Shown here in pieces: positions 24,126-37,567 of a DNA stretch of 64,000 nt (positions within the stretch are counted from its first letter, which is position 1; each line of letters starts with the position of its first letter). Under the pieces are notes generated by a model that saw nothing but the letters and a program-made list of their open reading frames with translations, searched no databases and had not been told where the DNA came from. The position numbers and the translations under genes are program-made. Source of the stretch: Litomosoides sigmodontis (taxonomy: Eukaryota > Nematoda > Chromadorea > Rhabditida > Onchocercidae); the NCBI GenBank assembly GCA_963070105.1, contig OY718805.1, forward strand, positions 62,001 to 126,000, given 5' to 3'.

Positions 24126-27100
24126 CATTCTCTGGATATGTCTATAATAGCTTCATTGTGGTTTGTGTTCGTGAAAAGCGGTGTGTGGTGTGTCCCGAAG
24201 AGAGGATATTTAGAAGAGGGATACGATTAATTAATGAGCAGCAGTATCCCTAAATTACGAAATGAATATTAGAAAAGATTACTGAATATCAAAAGTGAAT
24301 ATCTACTGCGCTTAAATGAATATCTACTGTGTGGAGGATTTGTACTGGAAGGCTTCCTTCTAAAACTTGTGCATTTTTCTTCATGCGGAATCTGCGGAAT
24401 CAGACGAATTCTCCTTTTAGTGCAGAAGGACAGTAGCACATTAATTACTTTTCTAGAAAGTCGAATAGTGGTTTCCTGTTGGAAAGCACATTTGTGGTTA
24501 ATTAGCTTCACATGCTCAACAGGTGGATTCCGTGCATGGTGAATTTGGAAACTGAGCAACACGGCAATTAAAGGAAACAGATTTCTAGTGCATTTTATGC
24601 CCCATTGATAATTAGTTTCTCCTTGTCTTCACTGCTCAATGGCAAATTTAATGATTGCAAAAAACGAATCGAGAGGGGTAATCGAGTGATGATTTTGACG
24701 TTGAAAGAAATGCGGAAGAAGCATGAGAGGTGGAAAGAAGATCTTTTTTTTCTCCAAATGAAGTGTACTGCTTAACATTACAAATCTCTTCATTAGCATT
24801 TTTCTCTTCCTCATATATTCGTAAGTCAACAAAAAAGATGTCGATCAGTTTGTGAAGACACCTTCAAAATGGTTGCGAATTAAATTATGAATTTAAGAAC
24901 TGGCGTATTCCGTAAGCTTTAGCTATATTCATCTCAGAAATGTTTGTTTCAGATATTCTTGCTCTGTATCACCGATTGGCTTTATTGTCTTGTTCTCTCC
25001 TTCCACAATTTAGAAGGATTCAAGCTTGGACAAATAACAAAAACAAGGTTCAATCTCTGAGATCTTTTTTTTCGACTAAATTCTTTGATTTCAGGTCATT
25101 TCGGAGTATTTCACTGATAGCAACTGTTCTTTCACCGGTACTAACAAATGCTCAAAGGCGGTTGTTATTGCGAGTTTGCTTGATTGGAGCTCTACTTTCT
25201 CGTTTGGCAATGCAGAATTCGGTCATGGTTCAGCCATATCTGGCGAAGCGATGTAAGGAATTGCGTCGGCTCGCTTGTAATGCTTTCAAAGAAGTTGGTT
25301 TAATTGTATCTCACCTCTGTTGATTACTCGCTTCATCATTTTTTAAAATATTTTTCCAGAACGTAATAATTTAACTGGGAATTCGATAAGCGATTTTCTT
25401 CCTGACAACTTTTTTCCACAAGTACGAAATCTGATTATACTATTAGGTTTGAGATTCGTGATAGGTGGTTCGAAGCAGTTAGTAGTTTAAAGCACTAATG
25501 AACTTAGTATGCTTAAGAAAAGTTGCATTAGTCTTTAAAGTTGTACCATCACAGAAATCAGGGAGCGGATTCTCAAAAAAAAAATCGAGGAATTGTATAA
25601 GAATGTCTATTTGGAGTTCAGGATGAAATTTGGATTTCTTTAAAAATTCATGACATAGCCATTACATGTAATTATGTTGTGTGTGATAAAGTTAAAGGAC
25701 TTAAATAATTAGGTTAGTTTGGTGCTAGCTTATTCGAAAAAGAGGAAACGTTTATGAATGACGAGTCCCAATTTAGTGGGGCTAAAAAGGATAGGATTTT
25801 GCATCGCTTGCAACATAAGAGTACTTTAGAAAAGGTGCTGTAATATTACATTACGAAATTTTGATTGTAATTTTAGGTTTTCTTTGTATGTCAAAATTGC
25901 ACGCTTGAGGCCGATGAGGTTAATGCGTTTTTGATGCATGTTATTGCTCCTCAGTGCACGTATGATGCTGATGGCTCTCCAAAGATTCCATGTAATCTAC
26001 TGCGATTGTTTCTTTCATGGACATCGACTCCAAAGTATTTGATTTGACTTTCATCTTTCAAGATTTTTTCCTTTGCGTAGATGGAACCGACTGCGTGGCA
26101 CCTTTACGTTTTCCACCAAAACTTATTTAGTTCTCCAACTTACTTTAACAATGGATTGCAGGTAGTTTCCTTTGCTTTCCAGGCTATTTTATCTCTTACG
26201 TCTCCAAATTCCATCAGCGAGTGGTATCGTGTCGCACTCACCGCTTTCAATTTTGTGTAGCATTCTCTCATCGAAAAGTGCTAATAAGTTGATGAAAGAT
26301 AAAATCGTTGACGGCTTGCTGAATTTACTTACTTTGGCAGACGAGGTTATTCCTGATCCAGTAGCAGATATCAGTCTAATGAAACTCCTAGAAATTCCTG
26401 GTAAGTGGAACTTAGTTTCGTATTGTTCCTTCAAGGATATCAGCTTCCCTAATTTTCATTTTTTGGAGCTTCTGATGTCTATTATTTTTGTATATGAAAT
26501 GTAGTGGTAGAACATCCTACTTGCCATATTATATATATACATTTCAGACCTTGAATAATTTAAAGTTCTTTATTTAATCTAACATTACGTCTTTTGTCAG
26601 CAATTCGCAGGATTCTGCTATTTTTTGATTTTGCTTACAAACTGTTTCAGGTTTAAATAGTGGGACCTCTATGATCCTTTCTGAATTGCCAAAGCTTTTG
26701 GAATTTATTTTTGATTCCTTACGTCGTCTGGGTGAGAATCGTAAGCTTAATACGAAGCACTTGGAAATCCTGAATAGGTTGGTTAATTTTTATTTTCGTT
26801 AGAAATTGTTTTAGAAGTGCATAAACACCTGAAGTAGTAACTTCGGAAGTTTCTAAAGTGTAATATATGTTTTAGAATAAGTGAATTTATACAAGATGAA
26901 GAAATGATTAGACGATATGTTTCAATCCTACTAGCATTCCTGGAATCAAGGATTGTACGTTCTGATGATGCTGTGCAGTCTTCGCTTCTAACTGTTTTAC
27001 GGATGGTTACTGCTGCAACAGATGTAGCCCAGTTTTTGAAGTAATGATCTAAATCTTCTGTTACCTTTCCATGTAAATTATTATTTTCAGACAAGTTTTC

Positions 27101-30100
27101 TTGAAGCTGATAATTTTTAATAGTGAATGTGTGTGATTTCGGAATATATTAACTCTAGTAACGATATCCATTGCAGAGCTTTCCTCCTATAGGTCCTAAG
27201 CACAGTGCTGCAAATGACTAGGCGATCTCTATTAATTAAAGTTTTAAAGAGTTTCTGTTACAAGTCGTGGTATTTAATCGTTTTCTACGTACAATCATTA
27301 TGCTATCTTCTATATAACACAGAACATAAACCTACATCAGCGACGAAATTCTTTCAGGAATCTTATAAGTATTCAGTCTTTACTGAAGGAACGTTCACAT
27401 CGTGAAACTCTGCAAAAAATAGAAGAAGCTGTGATAATGAAGCTGTGGGAAAGTGATAAAAGGAAAGCAGAATTACTAAGTTATATAGTAAGTCTAGATG
27501 CATGGGATGGAAGGCGAATTGATGAGCCGGATTATGATAAGCGACATAGTGCCTATGTGAATCTCCTGAAAGTTGGTGCTTCTCTATTGAATTTGTTTTC
27601 AATTTCAAACTTTCTCAGCACAACAGCTCTTTTGGATTATGACTTTTTTTTGTTTAATTTGTACTTTTCAGGTTTTGACAGCAGACGAAGTAATTGAGCC
27701 GGTATTACTCTACTTACAATTGCATAACGATTATTATGTCATTGTCGAGGTACTTACAGTAGCTATGGTTTTTTAGCTTTTTTGTGTTATAAATGGAAAA
27801 AGTTAGGGTATTTCGTTCTTCACAAAATTTGTTTTCAAAAAATGTATTTGATGAAGAGTTTGATATCTCTTTTCATTTAATGCAGATGAACGATATTTCA
27901 CTGCGTTTAGCGGCAGTCAAGAATTTCTGCAGTGTTATTGAATACTTCGGAAGAAGCAATATGGATGAACGTGAAAAACAAGATGGAGTTGATTCTCATA
28001 TATTGTGTCTTATTCTGAAAGGCTTGAATGATTCGAAGGAGGTATTTCCAGATTTTCAGTTCTACTGATGTTTGATTTATAGAGAAAGCTCAAGTTTGAA
28101 AGTGTACTCATTTGTAACTAGCTGTATAAATGATTCCATAAAATTCTAGGTAATACGGCATGATTTTGCAACCCTCTTGGTTTCGGTGATTGCTTGTTTT
28201 CCGGAACACAAGCATCTTCGTTATCTTGAACCACTCAGGAATACTGCACAAGTAGATGTGGACTTTTTTGAGAACGTTACTCATATGCAACTTCATCGAC
28301 GACAACGCGCATTTTACAAACTTACTCAAGATCTGCAAGCAGAAAAAGTTAGTTGCTGTTTATATCAGTCGTGCACAAAATTATTCATACATTCAAAAAT
28401 TTGTTATAGTAATTGTTTAAAGGATGAATTCTCCTCCAAAATGTACATCACATTATAGATTCGCATTCCGAATGGAGTATTACTTCGCTATGTGCTACCT
28501 CTTTTACAACCTTACATGATGAATTTATCCAGCAGTACGTCGGCTCTTAGTGACTCTGCTTTGACACTTTTTACACAGATCATGCGTAGCGCGTCGTGGA
28601 AAAAGTAGGTACAATAAGTTGTAATTTGTCTCTATTGCTTGAGATTCTTTATGGGCTTAGCTGTCCATCTTTTTTGATAGCATTTCTGTTGTCTCACACT
28701 CAAGAGCTTTTCAATTTTCGATTCCATCATTGTAATTTTGAACACAGCTGAACAATGGAAGTTTTCATGCAACTAAATTAATGCACTAATCGGCATTGGA
28801 AAATGCACCGTTAGAAAGCTCTTTAGGTACTTCGCGATGTTGGATTTCTACATGAAACGTTTAAAAAAAGAAAGCATTATCGTTAATCACAGAGCAGTTA
28901 TAAGGTTAGTTTTTTTTCGTTTGGTGGTTCATGTCTGGAACGTTTCCCAGTGCTTTTTAAAACTATCATTTGTGCAGCTTACACAGCTTTTTTTGTTGTT
29001 GGCTTTTTTTAACATTCGATCAAGGTTTGGTTTTTCTGTGCTTTGCGCTCTTTTTCCTTTTTAATTGGGTTCATATTGATTGTGCAATCTTTTATACGGA
29101 TCTCACATTAGTATGACTAGTTGGTAATGCTCTACAAAGTAAACTTAATTGCTAATCCTGTTTGCTAATTAGAACTCTCCTCAATGTGGACTTCAACAAT
29201 ACATAGTGAGTTAGTTGAATGTTTTATAACATTATTTATGAATGGTATAGCTTTTTTGAAGTTCAGCAGCAGTGTGGTATGAAAAACTGTTATGACATAA
29301 ACAAAATTTTTGCTGCCTTGGTCAAGGACCTATATGATTTTAGGGTCATTGTTGCCCTTATGGATGCTTTCCACTTTGATGTTTCCGACGGAAAACAGCG
29401 AGAACCTGTTATGAATAGAAGAAACGCGAATGGCGATTTAGAAAATCAAACAAATGGTACAGCTGACAAATGGGTAAAAGAATCCACCTCTGAAGTGGTT
29501 ACTAATGATACTTCAAAAGAGTTCACTTCATCGATATATCAGAAGGTTGTCGGGTATTTGATACCGCGATTGAAGGACTGCGCTACTGGCAAGGTAAGCA
29601 AGCCTTGATTATGCTTCATAGAGGTCATCGGAATAGAGGAAGTTGAGTGATTTTGGACGGGGTTGAAGGAAGAGGTGTAATTTGACTCCTTCTTGTAAAC
29701 AAGTTCTAAAATTGAGGGGTTGTGTATGTGGGGATTTTTTCATTATTTTTATGGTCTTGCTATGAGGTTTTTAGTTTGCGGAAAAGAGATTCAGGATGTG
29801 TTTTATTTTTTTTTTCTAAAATAAATCTAACGGTAGCAAGTTATGGTTTTGAAAATAACCTTTTTTTGATAGCCGATCTATTTCAAGCAATCTGTTGAAT
29901 GGGTAAAAGAGTCGATGCTTGTAGGACTTGGTATCTCACCGAAGAGCGCAGTGTGGGAAATATTACAAGGAGGATGACGACATACAACGGGCTCCCATTG
30001 CGTTGGCTATTGTCAAATTACTTCAGAAAATGCCTCAGGAAATTATGGACTGCAATTTGCCTGGGTAAGTAATATGTTTATCTTTCTAGCGATTTGATTT

Positions 30101-33100
30101 TGACTGAAAGATGTTTTTTTCTGGATTTCTTTGTTTAAACTATTTTAATGTTTTTGCAGTGTGATAATAAAGAATTGCTCCTTGTTGATGTCACGATCAG
30201 TCGGTGTACGAGAAGCAGCGGGTAAGACTGTTATCGAAATTGCTAAAATTTTGGGTCCCAAATATATTCGTTTCATAATACAAGAAATGAATCAAACTAT
30301 GAGAAAAGGATATCAGGTACAGTTTTGTCATTATAACTTTGTTTTTGTTGCATGTACGGGAGATTTTTTTTTATTTTCTGTCAACTTTTTCACATATTAA
30401 CTCGTCTTGAAAGTTAATAAGGTGTTGCTAGTACAAGTAGGTCGTATTATATTGCTTTGATCCGTTGTCGATATTATCAGCAACATTTTTTTTATGGCAT
30501 AAATAGATATTTTGAATAATGTATTTTAGGATTCTCTAAATTTAACTCATCTAACTACGATAGCTTCTGTTTTATACCTCCTTTATGTGATTGTTGTTTG
30601 CGCTCTCATAACTGCAGAGCATCTTCGATTGATTCCTAACTTCAGTTCATCATTTATTTTGAGATTATAGTTAGCAGATTCGAGAAAGTTAAGACGTTTG
30701 CTTTGAGATATATATTGAATTGCGGAAATATTTAGTACATAGCATGCATCCTTACCAATGTGTGGCCATTGTTTTTTCGGGACATATTTTTGAATTTTAT
30801 TGGTTTGAAATATACTCATTTTAGCTTCATGTAATGATTTTCTATGTGCACAAATTATTGTCAGCTGTGGAGGACCAACTTTGTTCTGGTGACCTAGACT
30901 CATGTTTAATGAATATTATTGATGTAAGTATTTCGTTGCAAGCTTTTTAAAATCGAATAAATGGTTAGTAGTGCTAAGAAAAGTACCACTGATACTGTTT
31001 TGGCAGAAGTGCTCCAAAACAGTGAAATTTATGTGGAACATTTTGGACGTGAATTTAGTCTAAAATTATAAATTAAATAAACTTGTACAACTATTAAATG
31101 ACTTTAGGTGTGTACTGTGGATTTGTTTGGTAGCGCTGCTGAAGAGAAAACTGTGTCTAGCATTACCAAAGATGTACCAGAGGCAAAGATACAACGAACA
31201 TATGAGACATACAGATTACTTGGCCAATATATAAGCTTCCAGTATTTTGGCAGTGTTTTATTAGCTCTGAAAAAGGTTTTTAAATTGTATACGAAGTATG
31301 AAATGTTACTCTACTTTTAACGTGAATGTGTAAGAGATACTTTCTCACTTTTTGAACAATGTATTTCTTTACGTCATTCTCGATACTTATTATAAGCAAG
31401 TATTTTAGGTTGTCGAATCTGCACCAGATGCAAAAACACTACGAAAAGTAAGTCGTTTGCTGTGGCAGTATTCATTGGGAATATCGACCAATGAAGGGAT
31501 TAAACCCGAAATTGCGTTGATATTTGCATATCAGGTTTTAAATGATCAAATAGTACAAGTTATGAATGAAACCAAAGACGGTGTTCAAGAAGATACGCAA
31601 CAAACAAAGGAAGGAAAACGGCCAGAAAGTTGCTTGGTCCTGGAAAAAGAACCTAATCGGTTATTTATTTTTATATTAATAAGCGTCTAATCTTATAAAG
31701 TAGATTTTGTCAACTAATTTGAGCATATTTTATCAATTTTTTGTAGTTTACGATTGATACGGTATAGAAGATTTTATGATGTTCTTGGTGGGAATGATAG
31801 AGCGATTTGGGAGCAAGCAGTTAATTTTTTTCAAAAATGATCTCTTTTAATCAAAAATTACAATAATTTGCGTCTTCGGTTTCCTTTGCTTAATGTTATG
31901 TGGTATAAAGAATCACATTCAAGTAATTTTGTAATTTCAGTGTAGGAGCGATTGTCAAAGTGTCCACAATGAGTAGAATGCACATTTTTGTTGAATTTGG
32001 CCTCTCTGAGTTGTATTTGGTTTTGAAAAAAAAAGCTTTTGATGTAGAGTCCAAGGATGACGTTGCACAATTGGATCCATTTGTCGATGTTATTTTACAG
32101 TGCCTAAAGCTAAAATATAATAAGGTCAAAGATTTAGTTTTATGAATTCGTTAACATCTTGTGGTTTTGTAGCTATGATCCAAGTAATATTAGTTTCCGT
32201 ATTTTGTATTATACATTATTTTTGTTCCTAAATTTTTTCTAATCCAAAAATTTTTGGCGTATTGCAGTTGGGGCTCTGGAAAAATAGCATTTTTTTTCTA
32301 TTAATTATTCAAAGTTATAAAATTTTGTGGGTTTAATTTTGTCTTCAATAATTTAGGTTCTTATATATTCTCTACGGTGTTTCCTAATACTGCTTAAATT
32401 CCCTCTTCCTTCGCTACGATCAGTTATGGCCCAGTTTTTGAATGGTTTATTTGTTTTATTAGCTGATTATTCAACTCTGGGTGCAGGAAAATCTGTGGAA
32501 GTTTGTCATTTATTGTTCAAGGTATATTCATTTCTTCGTAGATCTTAATTCATGCAAAGGTTGATTTCTCTGTAGCATATGTCAACCTACAGTAACTTCC
32601 AAAGACTTTTTTCAGCGATTTAATTTAGTTTAATTTCTGACATCTTTCCCAAAAGTGTTTCCAATTTATTTGTTCCGAATTAGTTGAGTTTCTTAGTTTA
32701 GCTTAGTTTTTTCAGCTCTTCGGGTTTTTTTTTCTATTTTTTGGAACAATTTTTGAAGGTTATTACACAAATAATAAAAGACGCTCCTTCTCTTGTGCTT
32801 ACATCGAAACGTCTGCAATTGTTGATGACTTACGTTGAAACTGATATTATTGATAATCAGAAGCAAGCTGTAGCATTTCCGCTTATCAAAGCTATCATTA
32901 CCCGCAAACTTCAAGACCCAAAGGTTAGTTCGTTTGAGTGTAGAGTTATTATATGGGTAATTTTAATGTTACATTAATTTACTAATAAAGTAGATTTCTG
33001 CACAGCGGGTGCTTGAAATTAATTTAACCGTGTAACTTAGAAATAAAAGTTTGAAAGCGTCTCTTCCATAATCACTTTTATTATTACTAGGACGGATTCT

Positions 33101-36100
33101 TCGAGTACTGTTCAAGCTTTATTCACTTTCATCACACTTAAATTGTCAAATTTAGAGAAGTTAAATGAGTTTTCTAGATCATCGAAATCATTCAATATCT
33201 ATCAGAAACTGCTATTGTATCAGAAGTTTCTCACATTCGGGAGCAGTGCAGGCAGGTCTGTTCTTGTTCAAATCCTTTTTTTAGACAAAAAGTTTATTTA
33301 TGCAACGGGCAGCAACAACCGATGTTCGCTATTGAAATCCTCACTAATTAATTAAAAAGAGTGGAAGATGTAATATCTTAGGTCCTCCACTCTTTGTATT
33401 AGTAGGGGAAGGCTTTGAAATCATATCACATCAAATCAGAGAAATGATGTGCAATGAAAATATCATGAGATGTAGATAGCATCGCTTTGAATTATTGCAA
33501 TTTAAATCAATTTTTCTTACCTTCTTCATGTTTACCCATGTGTGTTTTTGCGATTAGCGCTAACCTCATTTGCTAAAATAACTTGTATCTCACATGCTGT
33601 ATCCGCTCACAAGCCCAATAGTTCTGTCTGTTTATGTAGGGTGTTGTCTTTTAAGAGGATATTTAGTTTAATATAGATTGTATTGCAAAAAGTATAGTTT
33701 TTGACAAATTCCCTAACATTTCCGTAAACCAAATAAGATATAGTTTTGACGACAAAGGTAATCCGAGAAATTTCGTGATATGTATTATTATGGGATGTTA
33801 ATTTACTTTGAACTTATTGTCATTTACAAGCTAACATAAATTGGTATGCGTAAGTGCAAGATTTTTTTTAATTATTTAAAAGCAAAGAAAATATTCACGA
33901 GAATCGAATTGTTATTTAGGTGATAGCTCTATTTGTTGGCAAGCATCCACAATGTAGAAAACCCTCGAAATATGTAGAATTCTTTTTGGAACAACTTAAT
34001 TACCAGTATGAAGACGGTAGAAGATCTGCAATTGAAATGCTGAATATATTTTTCGAGAAGCTTGCGGTGGTTTGTTGTTTTTATATTTCTGGAATGAAGT
34101 AGTCTAATATCAGTTTGTAACTGGGTTTTTTTCTTTTTTGCATAACAGTAATATCATTACTGATTAATTATTTACAATCAGTCTGTTTATATGTACTATG
34201 ATGAGCTTTGAGGGAAGCCGTCGATAGGATTACTTAATAGCATCGTATTCTGAGAGCTTTAACTATATTTATTTATAGGAAATTAATGATCATTATGCTT
34301 TGTTAGCGTTTGTAAAACTAGCATCTCGATTAATGAATGATGAAAGTGTGGAATGTCGTCGGATGGTCGTACTGGCTCTCCAGACATTGATAGTATCTAT
34401 ATCGGAATCTAAGCGAAATGACCTGTATTTGGCAGCAAAGGATTGGCTGGAAAGTAAAAAGGTCAGTTTGTTGATGACAATATTTTTTTCCTGTTGATGT
34501 TTTATTGATATAATGAGAATTAGTGACCAGAAGCGTGTTATTTTCAGGAAGCTTACATTTGTATTGCCGTCCAAATACTAGTAATATTTAGCAAGTTGGG
34601 AAGTGAGAATTTTGGAAATTCTCTTCGAGAATTATTATCTACACTGTCGAAAATTGTCCGTGCTGATATTTTATATGCTTATTCTGAGGAAAGTATTGCT
34701 ATCATTATTGATGGCCTTAATTTATTGTTGAGTCAGCATAAAAATCAAACGAAGCGGTTTGCTGAAGAAGGATTAATGGACTCTATTTTAAGTAGGTGCT
34801 CATGAATTTGATCGATAGTGCTGGCAAATTAGTTCACGAAATGGGCGTAGCAATCTGAAGTAGGGAAACTAACAAAAAACGGAATTTGAAAGACTAAAAT
34901 CTGATTTTTAAAGAAAACAAAGGGATACATGATTTAACTTTGGTTCTCACACATTTTATATGTGCTGCTATGAAGATTTTTGGGTTCGATAACTCTTTAA
35001 TTCAGGCGTGTATCTATGACCAATTATTTTTTAGGAGAAATGGGTCCGTTATCGCGATGCAGCAATTCGCCAGCAGTTCAGTTATCTGCGGCTCAATTTC
35101 TCGGCTCATTATTTTGTATTTTTGATAAAGGATACATGTTATCACGAATCGACCCATCTGCTCGGGAGTTCATGCAATGGACTCTGGCACAGATGAAAAC
35201 TTACCAACTAACTAGTGAACTAGCTGAGCAGGTCAGATTTATAAAGGCACAAAAATTTATTTATTTTTTTTTATAATTTCGTCGTCTGTCCATTTTATAA
35301 CATCAGCTAGTTTTTTTTTTTTGAGATTATGATACTTTATGGTTCTCTTTCAGATAGCGAAGAACTTGGCATATCTTTTTGACGTAGTAGTGCATTCAGA
35401 TGAAGATCTTCGATGGTTTTGTCATAGACTGAGCGTGTTGTGTAACTTTGAGTTGGTCAAACTGCCAGCCGAAACCACTCGAGTGAGTCTGTTCTTTTGC
35501 CTGTTCTGTGGCCTATAACTACGGCGGTTTATTTCTTATAACTTAAGACTTTTATAATTCAGTTGGCAGCTTCTTTTTAAGCTATATAAATTCGCTTTGC
35601 AGAGGGTGAACGTTTTCAAAGTTATGGCTGTGATCGTCTTGAAAATTGATACCAATCGAATTGATACTGTGATACGATCATTATTACCTTCTCTCTGTCG
35701 AGAAATGCAAGGCAAATCAGTACAGAGTATGTTTTTTGAATTATCATTAAAAGGACATATGCTGTCAAGTGTGTATCCTTGTTCAAAATTATTTATATTT
35801 AAATATTATGGCTGAAGTACTCCGTCTGTTAAAGATACTGAAGTATTACAAAAAGCCGCGATAGAGGTAGCGGAAACAATAAAAGGCAGTATCGGTGACG
35901 AAGAATTTACAAAGAGGGTATCTGAATGCAATAAACTGTTCGCTTCTAAAGTTGAAGGAAGAAAGCGAAAGCAAAAGGTTGGTTGTTAGAAAAATAGAAT
36001 CCTTTTTATCTTCTTCCGAAACTTGTGTTATTGTTTGCTTGATACATTTAGGCAGAAATTATTACTTACGGATTATTTCAAATTTTACAGGAGGAAGCTG

Positions 36101-36171
36101 TTTTGGATCCGGCAAGCGTGGCACGGAAAAAAATTCGAAAAAATAAGATGAAACGAAAGATTAGGAAATGA
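9013..36171 (+). CDS. UTP20: UTP20 / DRIM, small-subunit processome HEAT-repeat protein
   Basis: Giant nucleolar scaffold of the SSU processome, needed for U3-dependent pre-18S rRNA processing. About 50 exons align end to end with the family: FTDQIAKVNVDIARWHL at the N-terminus, RILYGR and the following block (15150-15297), VDVDFFENVTHMQLHRRQRA (28242-28301), LMDAFHFDV, SGDLDSCL, MSRMHIFVEFGLSELYL, and a basic C-terminus ending KRKIRK. Early exons, phase-checked: 9101-9288, 9467-9608, 9752-9946, 10019-10151, 10249 onward; then 15379-15466, a 9,628-base intron, and 25095 onward to the last exon 36093-36171. The start is tentative: a 17-base exon 9013-9029 (ATG ... donor gtagga) restores phase to exon 9101. 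I could not place an exon for about 30 residues expected between 32922 and 33920. The nested minus-strand LRR gene is unrelated in function. Confidence 0.93.
15612..15638 (-). other. Perfect hairpin 3' of the LRR gene
   Basis: AAAGGCGATG, a 7-base loop tactagt, then CATCGCCTTT: a 10-bp perfect stem. It lies 62 bases beyond the LRR stop codon, so it is probably in that gene's 3' untranslated region or at its 3' end. It does not match the histone-mRNA stem-loop. Confidence 0.7.
15701..23195 (-). CDS. Chaoptin-like leucine-rich-repeat surface protein, probably GPI-anchored
   Basis: Eighteen exons, all in phase: 23209-22989, 22914-22762, 22621-22436, 22297-22154, 21510-21304, 21136-20913, 20661-20301, 20204-19881, 19678-19401, 19167-18930, 18697-18527, 18339-18130, 17956-17856, 17473-17281, 17156-17064, 16961-16815, 16543-16316, 15961-15701. 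From the ATG at 23195 this gives about 1,241 residues. It has an N-terminal Cys cap (CTCENLDDEGNISVKC), then tandem LRRs of the LxxLxLxxNxI type throughout, a C-terminal LRR cap (CDCRLNWIGEWIEYY ... C ... C) and a hydrophobic end, SNLLFPLLLIISN, like a GPI-attachment signal. Drosophila chaoptin has the same plan and size: about 1,300 residues, all LRR, GPI-anchored, cell adhesion. The first exon has an upstream acceptor and encodes no signal peptide, so a signal-peptide exon probably lies upstream, unfound. The whole gene sits inside a UTP20 intron. Confidence 0.85.
24057..24123. repeat. (TG)n microsatellite, about 33 units
   Basis: The longest dinucleotide run in the window, within the large UTP20 intron and upstream of the LRR gene. 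It creates artefact frames on both strands. Confidence 0.97.
24269..24600 (-). other. Possible upstream exon with a signal-peptide-like stretch
   Basis: A minus-strand frame with a hydrophobic stretch NLFPLIAVLLSFQIHHA followed by a Cys- and Arg-rich region, upstream of the LRR gene. It has no in-frame ATG close by, and none of its donors gives the phase needed to join the LRR exon at 23209. It could be a leader exon of the LRR gene with an unseen partner, a small secreted peptide, or chance. Confidence 0.15.
33356..33395. repeat. Short inverted repeat in a UTP20 intron
   Basis: AAAGAGTGGA at 33356-33365 and its exact reverse complement TCCACTCTTT at 33386-33395, separated by 20 bases that themselves contain AGAT...ATCT. 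It resembles a small palindromic insertion. Confidence 0.7.
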
Positions 36172-37567
36172 ACAGTTGAGTAAATATGGTTTGATGGTTT
36201 TTATCGCTTAAAGCTCAAAAAGACTGCTCATTTCTCTGTGCTCCTGTTCTTTTTTTCTTTCTGGATGGAATCTGCGAGAAAATGTACTGCTTGAAAATAA
36301 TGCATGTGTGTTGAACGTGCAATTTGATAGTAGGATTCATTCAAAGAATCAATAGCAGCAGAGAGCTGCTTAAATTTTTTCAGCTTTCACCGTTGCTATC
36401 TTTTGTTGTTGCTCCTGATGAAGAGTTATTGTTTGTTCCTTGTTCGATAACTCAGTAATTGAACTCACGTATATATGTACCGGTATTAGCTAATTTACAT
36501 GAAAATTACGATGAATAAATTTCAGTTGACTTCCAAATCTTGAAGCACTGATGTTATGAAGTTGCAAGGGAAAGGTTTATTTCGTTCCGCAGTTCATGTC
36601 CCTTATAGTAATAGCAAATGATAGAGCCAGTGATCCCGTCCTACGTGTATAATGTCGCAGTCGCCGTTGTAATCATGGAATTCGGAGATAGCGATCTTCC
36701 CAAAAGAAACTACTGTCTAAACTCCAATCTTCAGCAGAGCTGCGTTACCGATTACTTTGTCGGTAGATATCAGTCTATCAGTCAAATGTAATGATGTCCA
36801 GGATGGCTGACCCTGAATGGAGAGGGCTGACTTCTTCACTATCAGCGCTGAAGCTGTGCCACTCCCTGACTGACTGATATAACGTGCAGGAGAATCAGAC
36901 ACACTTTTGTTTCCTATCTATCTCAACGACATACGTGCTGCAACCACCGCACGCACGCATTTTTCCGTCTGGTCTGGATAGAGTGTTAGGAAATGTACTG
37001 TTACTACCGCTTATAACGTGGTTAGCGTATCATCTCACTTTGTGACCTTTGAAAGAGGAAGGAGGTCGGGTGCAAAGTGAAAATATAGCACGCATACGTG
37101 ATCATCAGAAGGGAAAAATAAGCAGCATCCACCAGAGTTTGGAGGAGGAGGAGGTTTGTGGATGGTTTAGTCATCCCTCCTTACGATGGACAATTAGCTT
37201 GATGTCTAAGTTAATATGTCGAAGCTGACGTTAGTTGATGTTCCAACTTGCAACAACACAAGTTAAAAACTGTCAGCTCACACTGATCTGCCGATGAATG
37301 GAAGAATTTTTATTGAAATGAGCTAGTTAATTTGCTGTTTGCTATCAATGCAGCAATTTAAAATATGTATTAAAGCATCGATGCTTAGCGTTCCATATAC
37401 ACATGTAGTGAATACAAACAACAGAGGATTATATGTAACCCATGGAGTCATAAATACGAAAGGCCATGGATGAGAAGACCACGGCAGGACAGGAGCACAT
37501 AACATTTAAATCAATCAACTGAATAAATCCTGAATTCTGAGAAGATGAGGAGAGATCTCAAGAGCAA
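36172..37567. other. Convergent intergenic region (UTP20 and Reeler gene 3' ends)
   Basis: Holds the 3' ends of two genes that face each other; an AATAAA lies near 36514. One minus-strand segment, about 36718-36814, follows acceptor ctctccattcag and stays open to a stop, but no upstream partner exon could be found. No gene is called. Confidence 0.45.

Larger units (their letters stand above)
15467..25094 (+). other. 9.6-kb UTP20 intron hosting a gene on the opposite strand
   Basis: Donor gtttgc after AAAGG at 15466 and acceptor tttgatttcag ending at 25094. The flanking exons join in phase (AAA GG|G TCA) and restore the family alignment (...VPFQIIKG|SFRSISLIATVL...). Nearly all other UTP20 introns are under about 700 bases. 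The complete LRR gene occupies 15701-23209 on the minus strand; a TG microsatellite lies at 24057-24123. Confidence 0.88.

Noticed and set aside
23880..24253. Frames rich in Thr-His or Val-Cys
   Set aside because: Artefact of the (TG)n microsatellite at 24057-24123.
24950..25054. A UTP20 exon in the open frame just before 25095
   Set aside because: Its segment is out of phase with exon 15379-15466, whereas joining 15466 directly to 25095 is in phase and restores the family alignment.
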